From contig NZ_ABCT01000007.1 of assembly GCF_000170915.1 (NCBI RefSeq), positions 1-64,000 of the forward strand: a stretch of DNA of 64,000 bases. The letters are read 5' to 3'. Below the pieces are notes generated by a model that made no database searches, was not told where the DNA came from, and was given only the letters and a program-made list of their open reading frames with translations. Source of the stretch: Limnobacter sp. MED105 (GTDB taxonomy: Bacteria > Pseudomonadota > Gammaproteobacteria > Burkholderiales > Burkholderiaceae_B). The position numbers were made by a program, and so were the translations under genes. Positions within the stretch are counted from its first letter, which is position 1, and each line of letters begins with the position of its first letter. Below, piece by piece: positions 34,649 to 42,099 of the stretch.

Positions 34649-34869
34649 GAAAGCACCTTTGTACACAACCATGTCCTAGCTCGAGTTATGCGTGTTGGGG
34701 CTAGCCAGCCGAGTGTAGTCGTGTGAAATAGTTTAAGAGTGAATAAGTAACCCGAAAAATGGCTACTGCTTGACTACCTAGAATTTTACTCATAGAGGAG
34801 GCTTTGATGTGAAATCAAAAGTGGAATTCTTCTTTAGTCAGCTCCGGAGGTTGCAGTGTGATACCGTTT
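34649..34869. other. Left end of the island, no gene seen
   Basis: These 221 bp lie between the left direct repeat and the GHKL-nuclease stop. No coding frame with a ribosome site, no tRNA and no clear terminator is seen. It would be the expected place for an integrase gene, which is absent. Confidence 0.6.
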
Positions 34870-36717
34870 TCACTTATTGAACATGTCGTAGGCATCGATA
34901 AATTCCTTGTGGTATTCCTTCGATTGCTCCAATAATTCACGATAAGTTTTCACAAAAACCTCTCCAGAGTTCATATAAGTTCTCTCTTTGCTTTTAAAGT
35001 TGTAGTCATCAGATTTCTCACCGCCGACTACAAAACAAACTACTTTGGAGAATCCCGTTGAGCTAGCATATTTATTAGTCAAAAAAGAGCCATACTCATA
35101 AGCCTGTTCTAATGCTTTATGATCGACTTTATATTTACTTTTCTTAATTTCGATAACGTACAAAATTTCACCGAGAGCATTACTGCATAGAAAATCGATC
35201 CTACGATTTTTTTCTTCTAATTCCGAGTTCGGAAATGTTTCTTTTAAAAGCGACGAATAGGTAACCTCATCCCGAAATTCAAGGATTCTTGGGTCTAAAA
35301 GCCATGAAAATTTCTTGAGAAAGTTATGAAGTGTTGGTACCTCTTTTGTATCGTTTTTAATGTGTTCTTCAAATTGCTTAATTACTTCGACTCTAGAGCA
35401 CGCAAGATCTTTAAACTGCTTAGTCTCTATTGATTTCCACTGATTCATTAAATCAAGAAGTTTTGGTATGTCTTCGTCTCTCGAGATATTCGCGATATCT
35501 GAGGCATATCTTTTAAAAGTTTCATTATTAAATTTATCTATTACCCCACCAATTATGCTAGACGCACCCTCAGAGCTGATGTTGTTGTCTTCAAGTATAG
35601 GATTTATAATTTGGCTGCTAAGTTCTTTTTCGTATTTTGGTAACGAACTTTGCCATTTTTCAATATCCAAATTTTTTTCTAATTTTATTTGATCAAGTTT
35701 TAATTTTTGTCTTTTTTTTCTCCATTCGCTTCCTATGTCTCTTATAACTTTCTTGAGGTAAACCTGAAGCTCCTTTGTTACATCGTATTCCCAATTTAAA
35801 GAGTGTCGATCTGTGGAAATTAGATCTTTATCCAGATCGTCAATAAAATCAATGTGTAGATAGCCTGTAATATAATTGTGGAACTGATCGTTGTCACGCA
35901 AACCGAAAAAACTGGCGGAATTTACTATTTTTCCTCTGGATGCGAGATATATCCCGCGCATTTCGGTATCTTTTATTGGTGTTTCTGAGGTTATTATTTT
36001 TCCGGTGATGCTGTTAAAATAACTGTAGTCCTCGCCAAATTCTTTACTTGGAAATTCCCATGTAAATTGACTTTTCATTCCTTTAAATTTGTCCTCATTA
36101 AGAACTTGTTTTGGGTTTGAACCATTCTCTAGAAAAATTAACTTAAATTGATCCAGTACAGTAAATTTTTTAGATATGCTTATTATCATTTCCTCTATAT
36201 TAAATGAGGACTTTCTTCTTACGTCTTTCAGTGTTATTTGAGTCCCGTCGGGATCTGTAGTTTCTATATCTTTTTCAATGATTGTAGGATGATAAGAGTT
36301 ATGCGTACTGCTTTTTATTTTTTCTAGATCAAGTATGAATTGGTTCGCCTTGCCAAATTTAACAGATCGAACTACTACGGAATTACATATGCCAAATACT
36401 GACAGTTTACCTAGACCTTTTTTTCCAATCGGCTTTCGTCCTTTTGGTGTTGTCGGTGTTCCTGACAGTCTTCTGTTGCGGCCTATAACCAGATAATTTT
36501 TGTTTAATTCCTCAAATGTCATTCCATGACCGTCATCTCGAATACTAATTTCCTTTCTATTCTCCAAGGTTAGAAAGTCAACCTTTACTGTCGTAGCATC
36601 TGCGTCCCAAGAGTTGGAGATAAGCTCTGAAAGAACACTCGGCAATTGTGAATAAAGCGAAACACCGAGGTGTTCAATTGTATTTGGATCAAATTTTAAT
36701 TCTAACGTAGTGTTCAT
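34870..36717 (-). CDS. GHKL (MutL/MORC-like) ATPase fused to a PD-(D/E)XK nuclease domain
   Basis: This 615-residue protein has an N-terminal Bergerat-fold ATPase. The N1 box is ELISNSWDADAT (Glu31, Asn35, Asp39), the next motif is DDGHGM (residues 61-66), and the lid is IGKKGLGKLS (97-106). A middle region with charged helices (about 330-400) follows. The C-terminal part, from FLKKFSWLLDPRIL, ends in a nuclease-like core RRIDFLC/YVIEIKKSKY with Asp508, Glu523 and Lys525 in D-x14-E-x-K order, similar to Shedu-type DUF4263 nucleases. MutL/MORC-like ATPases are known in restriction operons. Here nuclease and ATPase are one chain. It is AT-rich and lies last in the island operon. An antiphage role is inferred from context. 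Confidence 0.8.
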   Translation of the reverse strand: MNTTLELKFDPNTIEHLGVSLYSQLPSVLSELISNSWDADATTVKVDFLTLENRKEISIRDDGHGMTFEELNKNYLVIGRNRRLSGTPTTPKGRKPIGKKGLGKLSVFGICNSVVVRSVKFGKANQFILDLEKIKSSTHNSYHPTIIEKDIETTDPDGTQITLKDVRRKSSFNIEEMIISISKKFTVLDQFKLIFLENGSNPKQVLNEDKFKGMKSQFTWEFPSKEFGEDYSYFNSITGKIITSETPIKDTEMRGIYLASRGKIVNSASFFGLRDNDQFHNYITGYLHIDFIDDLDKDLISTDRHSLNWEYDVTKELQVYLKKVIRDIGSEWRKKRQKLKLDQIKLEKNLDIEKWQSSLPKYEKELSSQIINPILEDNNISSEGASSIIGGVIDKFNNETFKRYASDIANISRDEDIPKLLDLMNQWKSIETKQFKDLACSRVEVIKQFEEHIKNDTKEVPTLHNFLKKFSWLLDPRILEFRDEVTYSSLLKETFPNSELEEKNRRIDFLCSNALGEILYVIEIKKSKYKVDHKALEQAYEYGSFLTNKYASSTGFSKVVCFVVGGEKSDDYNFKSKERTYMNSGEVFVKTYRELLEQSKEYHKEFIDAYDMFNK

Positions 36718-36887
36718 GAGCTGCCCTAAAGAAAAGATTTTATCTTCAAAAGGATTGATTTGATTTCTTGTTTTTAATTATTTTTCTAATGGTGATAATT
36801 TTTTGAGTAATTCCTATATTTTTTCTGATTAATATTATTCGATAAAAAATAGTTTTAAAACAAAATTATAATATTTGATTTGTTCTC
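36718..36887. other. AT-rich gap between restriction gene and GHKL-nuclease gene
   Basis: This 170-bp stretch is extremely rich in A and T, with several T and A runs (around 36778-36860). It may hold a promoter for the GHKL-nuclease gene or a terminator for the restriction gene. No open frame is present. Confidence 0.5.
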
Positions 36888-38303
36888 TTAAGTATTATTT
36901 ATACCAAGTGTTAAATATTCATATTTACTATATAAGCTACTGATTTTTTTATGGTTTATTCGGAATTGGCTTCGTCTTTTTATTTTGGGTTTCGTTGAAG
37001 AAGCCTCTTCTAGTTTTATGGCTGGATCGTAGTAGACGTTTCCCTGAGCGATAGCTGCCAAAAGCATTTCGAAACTAGTTCCTATCCCTAATTCTATATT
37101 ATTTCCATATTTGTATTGCTTTATAGCTGTTGGCGATTTTTGAGCCATGCAGGGTATATAAACTGCCTGTGCGTGCTTACGTTTCCAGTGATCCATAATT
37201 TTCGCAAAACTCCAGCTTGCTGCTACATGATCGTTGCTACTGATCAGCGCGATAGTTCCCGCGGCGTCTGTGATCAGGCCATTTTCTGGGTCATATCCGG
37301 AAAACTGCAGTCTTAGGTTTGTAGCCCTGCACAGCTTACCAATTACGTGGCGACCCCCAAAATTTATTCGATCGGGTTTGTTTGATTTGTCGTTATAACC
37401 AAATTTCCTTACGAAATTTTCCACGCCGTTTTCGACATAAAATCCTCCATTAGGTTCAGGGGTCATAAGCGTTGTTGGTTTTGCTCCAATTTTTGGAAAT
37501 CTTGTGATCCCAAATTGCTTAACTTCCCAGCCTAGGAAGTCTGGTTCCGCGACACTATTGGGTACGATTCCCAATTCAGCTTCAAGAGTGTAACCCCCAG
37601 CGTTGGAGGCGCTGTAGGGTTCTTTTATTCCAGAGCTTTCAAGTTTTTGTCCATCAATCCAGCCTAATTCAGTAATTTCTAGAAGTCTAGTTATTAAAGC
37701 GATTTTCGTCGATTTGATTTCTGTTTGCGTAAACCGTAGCTCACCAAATATTGAGTTTATTTCGATAATTTTGGTATCGTTAAGTTCATGGGCAACAGTG
37801 CTGTCTGGAGTTGCTAGGTATGCATAGACGGTATCGTCAGTCGAAATCCCAAGAATCATCCATCGACCTCGAGCCCTACCTTTTTTTTCAACGTTCATCC
37901 AGTCGCTTAAGTTCACAGACGATCCCTTCAAGAATCCTGATAGACGTACTTCAGGGTATTGGGGATAGTAAATAAGTTTTGCTTGTGGTGCTGGGTATGT
38001 ACGTCCTTCTGCGTCGAACCATATTAACTTCATCGTCGCTTGAAATTTAATTTCTCTGTTTTTATTCTTTTTACTTGGCGATTTATTTGATTTAGTTTTG
38101 GAGGCGACTGTTGTACCGGTCGGAATAAAGGGGATATCTGAGAAATGAGCGCCGAAGTAAGGCTGATTCTTACTATTGTCATTGGGTGATAGCTTTTTAA
38201 CGAAAACTCTTTCCGCTCCTAGATCTGAAATAATTCTTAATATCTTTTTTAGGTTTGCATCTTTTGATGGTTTTGTGTCATACGTGCCAATTACATTCGA
38301 CAT
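36888..38303 (-). CDS. Type II restriction endonuclease: EcoRII-N-like domain plus MvaI/BcnI-like catalytic domain
   Basis: This protein has 471 residues, against about 240 for MvaI. Residues 1-185 resemble the EcoRII N-terminal effector domain: VFVKKLSPNDNS (33-44) parallels the KRLSxND motif of EcoRII, and LIYYPQYPEVRLSGF (110-124) parallels its IYY...RITR region. Residues 200-471 are MvaI/BcnI-like, with GGYTLEAELGI (Glu241), PDFLGWEVK (Asp255, Glu260, Lys262), INFGGRHVIGKL and HAQAVYIPC. Both parent families cut CC-N-GG-type sites, so CCWGG or CCSGG is a reasonable guess. The downstream methyltransferase is the expected partner. The N-domain assignment is by motif memory only. Confidence 0.83.
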   Translation of the reverse strand: MSNVIGTYDTKPSKDANLKKILRIISDLGAERVFVKKLSPNDNSKNQPYFGAHFSDIPFIPTGTTVASKTKSNKSPSKKNKNREIKFQATMKLIWFDAEGRTYPAPQAKLIYYPQYPEVRLSGFLKGSSVNLSDWMNVEKKGRARGRWMILGISTDDTVYAYLATPDSTVAHELNDTKIIEINSIFGELRFTQTEIKSTKIALITRLLEITELGWIDGQKLESSGIKEPYSASNAGGYTLEAELGIVPNSVAEPDFLGWEVKQFGITRFPKIGAKPTTLMTPEPNGGFYVENGVENFVRKFGYNDKSNKPDRINFGGRHVIGKLCRATNLRLQFSGYDPENGLITDAAGTIALISSNDHVAASWSFAKIMDHWKRKHAQAVYIPCMAQKSPTAIKQYKYGNNIELGIGTSFEMLLAAIAQGNVYYDPAIKLEEASSTKPKIKRRSQFRINHKKISSLYSKYEYLTLGINNT

Positions 38304-38367
38304 TTAATGGCTCCATTTATCGATCTCGTTGAATATTGTATTCTGTTGAATCAACGTAAGGTAGTCT

Positions 38368-38820
38368 TTATGGAGTGATCTCCGTGGAAGGAATCGGCTC
38401 AACGGTAAGCCATTTGATGATTTCTTCCATGACCTTTTCATAACCATCAAGTTTGAGTTCACGCAATGCGCACTCCCAAACGGTGAGTACTCTCCAACCT
38501 TGCTTCAGAAGCGCGTCTCTGTGAAGGCTGTCGCGTGATCTGTTTCCGTTAATTTTTGCGAGCCAGAACTCAGTTCGTGTTGAAGGGACTTTGAAGAATT
38601 TGCAATCATGGCCATGCCAAAAGCACCCATGAATGTTGATTACGGCTTTGTATTTTGGGAGAACAATGTCTGGCTTACCAGGCAGGGTTTTGTCATGCAG
38701 TTTGAACCGGAAGCCTCGCCTGTGCAGCGCAGAGCGTACAAGAATTTCAGGCCGGGTGTTTTTGCCTTTTATCCCGGCCATCATCCTGCTTCTGGTTTTT
38801 GGATCGACTACATCTGTCAT
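38368..38820 (-). CDS. vsr: Very short patch repair endonuclease
   Basis: This 150-residue Vsr nicks next to T in T:G mismatches that arise when 5-methylcytosine deaminates. Asp51 (LPGKPDIVL), His64 and His69 (NIHGCFWHGHDC) fall at the same numbers as catalytic residues of E. coli Vsr. The N-terminal MAGIKGKNTRPE is the usual family start. The ATG overlaps the methyltransferase stop, so repair is coupled to methylation. Position 63 is Ile rather than the Thr of E. coli. Confidence 0.96.
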   Translation of the reverse strand: MTDVVDPKTRSRMMAGIKGKNTRPEILVRSALHRRGFRFKLHDKTLPGKPDIVLPKYKAVINIHGCFWHGHDCKFFKVPSTRTEFWLAKINGNRSRDSLHRDALLKQGWRVLTVWECALRELKLDGYEKVMEEIIKWLTVEPIPSTEITP

Positions 38821-40124
38821 CCTGCCATGCGAACAAGTGGCAATTCGGGTTGCATGTCTTCAGCTACAAACTGGCACATCAATTTGGCAGCATGCTCCAT
38901 CACATCAACAACTACAGAGTTGCCAAACTGTTTGTAAGCTCGGGTATCAGAAACCGGAATTCTGAAATCATCAGGAAAGCCCATCAGGCGAGCACACTCG
39001 CGAGGTGTAAGGCGTCTGGGATTCTTTTTTTTGCCTTGATCAACAAGAATTTCCGATCCGTCTTTGTAATACCGTGCAGACAGGGTTCGGGTTGTGCTCT
39101 CTGGGCCAACCAGACCAAACCCAAAACCGTTGCCTTTGGCTTTATGTTTCGCTGCATAGTTTTGCAGGTAAGTCCAAAGGCCCGGGGTTAGGGTGTATTT
39201 GTCTTGCACTTTCTTGCTGTCGTGGTCGAAGAAACGGTTTTCATCCCAAGGCAGGTAGGGTTCTGAACCGTCTGTCTTGTGCAAAATTTCTTTGAGTTTT
39301 CTGGAGCCTTTCGGCGGCAAAGGAATTGCGTCCCAATCAAAAGCAACCTGGTCTGCAAAGCCAGCGATCAAAATACGTTCGCGGTGTTGCGGCGTGAAAT
39401 GAGCGCCATCGATTACTCGACAATGAATCTTGTAGCCCAGGTCTTTCTCTAGCGTTTCTTTGATCACTGTAAAGGTACGGCCCTTATCATGCGATACAAG
39501 GTTCTTTACGTTCTCGAGCAGGAATGCACGTGGACGTTTGTCTTTGATAATTCGGGCGACATCAAAAAACAATGTGCCTTGAGTCTCATCCAGAAAGCCA
39601 TGCGAACGGCCAAGAGAGTTCTTCTTGGATACTCCTGCAATCGAGAAAGGCTGGCATGGAAAGCCTGCAAGCAACACGTCGTGATTTGGAATATCGACAG
39701 TATTGACCTTTGTGATATCACCGGAAATCTCGTGATGGTCACGCTGGTAGTTCTCTCTGTACGTTTTCTGGGCGTAACTGTCCCATTCGCTGGTAAATAC
39801 GCATTTTCCGCCCTGGTTTTCAAATGCTCGTCTAATACCACCCACGCCCGCGAAAAGGTCGATGAAGGTGAAAGCGTGGTTTTCGTCCTCAAGAGGAAGT
39901 TCTGGTGGAAGGAACTGACGCAGGGCAATGCTAGTGTATGAGGGAGGAATACTGTCGCCGTTTTCCCATCTTCGAATGGTTCTGGAGTCCACTCGCAGGG
40001 CTTGTGCAATGTCTTTTTTGGATTTGAATTTAAGGACTTGCGCTAACAGTGCCTGGAAGTGGAAGTTCTCTGGAGCATTCATCAGTACGAATTCCTCTGG
40101 GTCAAAAAGCGGACAAATTGTCAT
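38817..40124 (-). CDS. DNA (cytosine-5-)-methyltransferase with N-terminal helix-turn-helix
   Basis: This protein has 435 residues from the ATG at 40124, chosen for AGGAA 7 nt upstream; an 18-codon extension to a TTG is less likely. Residues about 36-54 form a helix-turn-helix (KKDIAQALRVDSRTIRRWEN), which may let the enzyme repress its own promoter. Catalytic motifs follow: I FIDLFAGVGGIRRAFE, IV GFPCQPFS (Cys157), VI LLENVKNL, VIII HRERILIAGF, and X GNSVV. The target-recognition region lies between VIII and IX (about 260-370). It protects DNA from the island endonuclease; the coupled Vsr confirms 5-methylcytosine chemistry. Confidence 0.95.
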   Translation of the reverse strand: MTICPLFDPEEFVLMNAPENFHFQALLAQVLKFKSKKDIAQALRVDSRTIRRWENGDSIPPSYTSIALRQFLPPELPLEDENHAFTFIDLFAGVGGIRRAFENQGGKCVFTSEWDSYAQKTYRENYQRDHHEISGDITKVNTVDIPNHDVLLAGFPCQPFSIAGVSKKNSLGRSHGFLDETQGTLFFDVARIIKDKRPRAFLLENVKNLVSHDKGRTFTVIKETLEKDLGYKIHCRVIDGAHFTPQHRERILIAGFADQVAFDWDAIPLPPKGSRKLKEILHKTDGSEPYLPWDENRFFDHDSKKVQDKYTLTPGLWTYLQNYAAKHKAKGNGFGFGLVGPESTTRTLSARYYKDGSEILVDQGKKKNPRRLTPRECARLMGFPDDFRIPVSDTRAYKQFGNSVVVDVMEHAAKLMCQFVAEDMQPELPLVRMAG

Positions 40125-40339
40125 GTAATCGTTCCTATCATAGCTAAAAAATGCCCCTAAGCCTTCTGAAGTCGACAAATATTCAGCGAAATCGTCATTT
40201 TTATGGGAGCCGAATGACGCGGAATACTGATTGGGGTGGACAGGAATTCAAACACGAAAAAACTGTATATTAAAACAGTATTATTCTGAATGGGGTGAGT
40301 GGTTAACCAGATTTGATGGAGTGAAGTTCTTTTGAGAGA
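40125..40339. other. Upstream control region of the methyltransferase operon
   Basis: This 215-bp region lies between the methyltransferase start and the right direct repeat. It carries an inverted repeat, ACTGT/ACAGT, around 40265-40281, a possible operator for the helix-turn-helix of the methyltransferase. No gene is seen. Confidence 0.4.
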
Positions 40340-40428
40340 CAGAAATGAAAAAAGCCTGAGCTTTTACACTCAGGCTTTTTGTATTTTGTGGTGGGTCGTG
40401 CGAGATTCGAACTCACGACCAAAGGATT
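40340..40428. repeat. Right attachment-site direct repeat
   Basis: This repeat is identical over 89 bp to 34560-34648. It covers the terminator of tRNA-Lys and the 3' 40 nt of the intact tRNA gene. Confidence 0.9.
40349..40380. terminator. Intrinsic terminator of tRNA-Lys
   Basis: AAAAAGCCTGAG and CTCAGGCTTTTT pair around an 8-nt loop, with T runs on both strands. It lies 8 bp after the tRNA 3' end on the minus strand and is duplicated at 34569-34600 by the island insertion. Confidence 0.9.
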
Positions 40429-40464
40429 AAAAGTCCTCTGCTCTACCAGCTGAGCTAACGACCC
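40389..40464 (-). tRNA. tRNA-Lys, anticodon TTT
   Basis: A 76-nt cloverleaf with encoded CCA. Acceptor arms GGGTCGT/ACGACCC, D arm GCTC-AGCTGGTAGAGC, anticodon stem GAGGA with loop CTTTTAA (anticodon TTT), variable loop, and T arm with GTTCGAATC. The island is inserted at its 3' end, but this copy remains complete. Confidence 0.97.
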
Positions 40465-40556
40465 ACATTTCGCTTTTGGGCGTTGGCCCTCAACCGAAGA
40501 CCGCGATTATGGCCAAGTTTTTAAAAGTGGTCAAGCCCTGCGGCCGTAAAAAGCCA

Positions 40557-41054
40557 CTATTTTTTAGCTGAAATCACGTAAGGGTTTGAAATCTTGAAAC
40601 GTTTTAGAATTTCAATTTCCCGGTTTTCCATCAATTCAGCTTGATTGTCGCTTTCATGCACATAGCCTTGGGCGTGCAGGCAGCCGTGAACAATCAGGTG
40701 GGCCAGGTGGTCAATCGGGTCTTTGCCCTGTTCCAAGGCTTCGCGTTCCACCACAGCCGGGCAAATTACAATGTCGGCCATGAACACGGGCAGGCCCGAG
40801 TCAGCGCCCAGGTCGGGCATGTCCATGGGAAAAGTCAGCACGTTGGTGGCGTAGTCTTTGCCCCGAAAATCCCGGTTCAGTTGTTGGCCTTCTTCTTCGC
40901 CCACCATGCGAATGGTAATGTCAGCCCTGTCCATGAAACAGGCTTTGGCCCAACGGCGAATGCGGCTGTTGTCCACTTCCGAGAAGGGAGGGTGGTCGGC
41001 CTGCATGGCCCATTGAATGGCCACGCTGACCAGTGTGTTTGTTTTACTCGTCAT
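40557..41054 (-). CDS. ybeY: Endoribonuclease YbeY
   Basis: This protein has 165 residues from the ATG at 41054, which overlaps the 3' end of phoH by 11 bp; a longer frame upstream is unlikely. The zinc motif H-x3-H-x5-H is present as His123, His127, His133 in VHGCLHAQGYVHE. The usual Asp before the last His is Val here. RDFRGKDYATNVLTFP is the other family hallmark. YbeY matures 16S rRNA 3' ends and takes part in ribosome quality control. Pairing with phoH is standard. Confidence 0.95.
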   Translation of the reverse strand: MTSKTNTLVSVAIQWAMQADHPPFSEVDNSRIRRWAKACFMDRADITIRMVGEEEGQQLNRDFRGKDYATNVLTFPMDMPDLGADSGLPVFMADIVICPAVVEREALEQGKDPIDHLAHLIVHGCLHAQGYVHESDNQAELMENREIEILKRFKISNPYVISAKK

Positions 41055-42060
41055 TGGTTTCGCCAGCGGTGCCGGTTCGTTCTGGGTTGTGAAAACGTTC
41101 GTAGGCCTCAACAATGCGGGCCACAAGCGGGTGGCGCACCACGTCGGCGCTGGTGAAGTAGGTCATGGCAATGCCTTTCACACCGCGCAGTACATGCTGG
41201 GTTTGCACCAGGCCGCTTTGCTGGCCGCGTGGCAGGTCGATCTGGGTCACGTCACCGGTGATCACTGCCTTGCTGCCAAAACCAATGCGGGTCAAGAACA
41301 TTTTCATTTGTTCGGGCGTGGTGTTCTGGGCTTCATCCAGAATGACAAAAGCGTGGCTGAGCGTGCGGCCGCGCATGTAGGCCAGAGGCGCAATTTCAAT
41401 CACATTGCGCTCAAACCATTTTTGAACGCGCTCGTAGCCCGCCAAATCGTAAAGCGCATCGTACAAGGGGCGCAGGTAGGGGTCTACCTTCTGGTTCAGG
41501 TCACCGGGCAAGAAGCCTAGGCGTTCACCAGCCTCCACAGCGGGGCGAGTCAAAATAATTCGTTTCACGCTGTCGCGTTCAAGTGCATCCACGGCGCAGG
41601 CCACGGCCAGGTAGGTTTTACCAGTACCGGCTGGGCCAATACCAAAGGTCAAGTCGTGCTCAAGCACAGCTTTCAAGTAGTCTTTTTGGCGTTCTGTGCG
41701 TGGCTGCAAGTCGCCTTTTTTGGTGCGCAAAACCACGGGCTCCTCAGCCCCGGCAATCAGGGGAATTTCTTTTTTTGTGCTGGCCACGGTGCTGGTGTTT
41801 TTCAGTTCAACCAAGGCCAATTGAATTTCGTCAGCAGTAACCGGCTTGTCGCTTTTCTCAAAAAAATGATTGATCAGGATGAAAGCCTGCTTGGCATTTT
41901 CCTTGTCGCCCACCACATTCAAGGTGCCATTGCGGCGTGCAATTTTTACATTCAAAGCGGCTTCAATTTGCCGAAGGTTGGCGTCCACCGGGCCACACAG
42001 GTTTGCCAGCTTGTGGTTGTCGTCTTCGGGGGCGTGCCATTCACTGCCTTTTGCTTTCAT
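41044..42060 (-). CDS. phoH: PhoH family ATPase (YbeZ-like)
   Basis: This 338-residue protein has an N-terminal nucleic-acid-binding-like region with a KH-type IARRNGTLNVVG pattern. The P-loop ATPase follows, with Walker A GPAGTGKTYLA (about residue 141), VEAGERLGFLPGDLNQKVDPYLRPLYDAL, and Walker B FVILDEAQN with TGDVTQIDLP. It works with YbeY in RNA metabolism. Co-directional overlap with ybeY gives an operon. Confidence 0.95.
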   Translation of the reverse strand: MKAKGSEWHAPEDDNHKLANLCGPVDANLRQIEAALNVKIARRNGTLNVVGDKENAKQAFILINHFFEKSDKPVTADEIQLALVELKNTSTVASTKKEIPLIAGAEEPVVLRTKKGDLQPRTERQKDYLKAVLEHDLTFGIGPAGTGKTYLAVACAVDALERDSVKRIILTRPAVEAGERLGFLPGDLNQKVDPYLRPLYDALYDLAGYERVQKWFERNVIEIAPLAYMRGRTLSHAFVILDEAQNTTPEQMKMFLTRIGFGSKAVITGDVTQIDLPRGQQSGLVQTQHVLRGVKGIAMTYFTSADVVRHPLVARIVEAYERFHNPERTGTAGETNDE

Positions 42061-42099
42061 TGGGTGCTTCTAGAAAAGTTGAGTTTGTATTTTAAGCAT

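Larger units (their letters stand above)
34560..40428. mobile_element. Restriction-modification island at tRNA-Lys, bounded by an 89-bp direct repeat
   Basis: The identical 89-bp sequences 34560-34648 and 40340-40428 frame four minus-strand genes that are visibly richer in A+T than the surrounding chromosome, most of all 34.87-38.3 kb. The intact tRNA-Lys spans the right repeat; the left repeat keeps only its 3' half and terminator. This is the classic result of site-specific integration into a tRNA 3' end. No integrase, transposase or excisionase gene is present inside, so the element is either decayed or mobilised in trans. The cargo is a cytosine methyltransferase, Vsr, a restriction enzyme and a GHKL-nuclease fusion. 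Confidence 0.85.
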
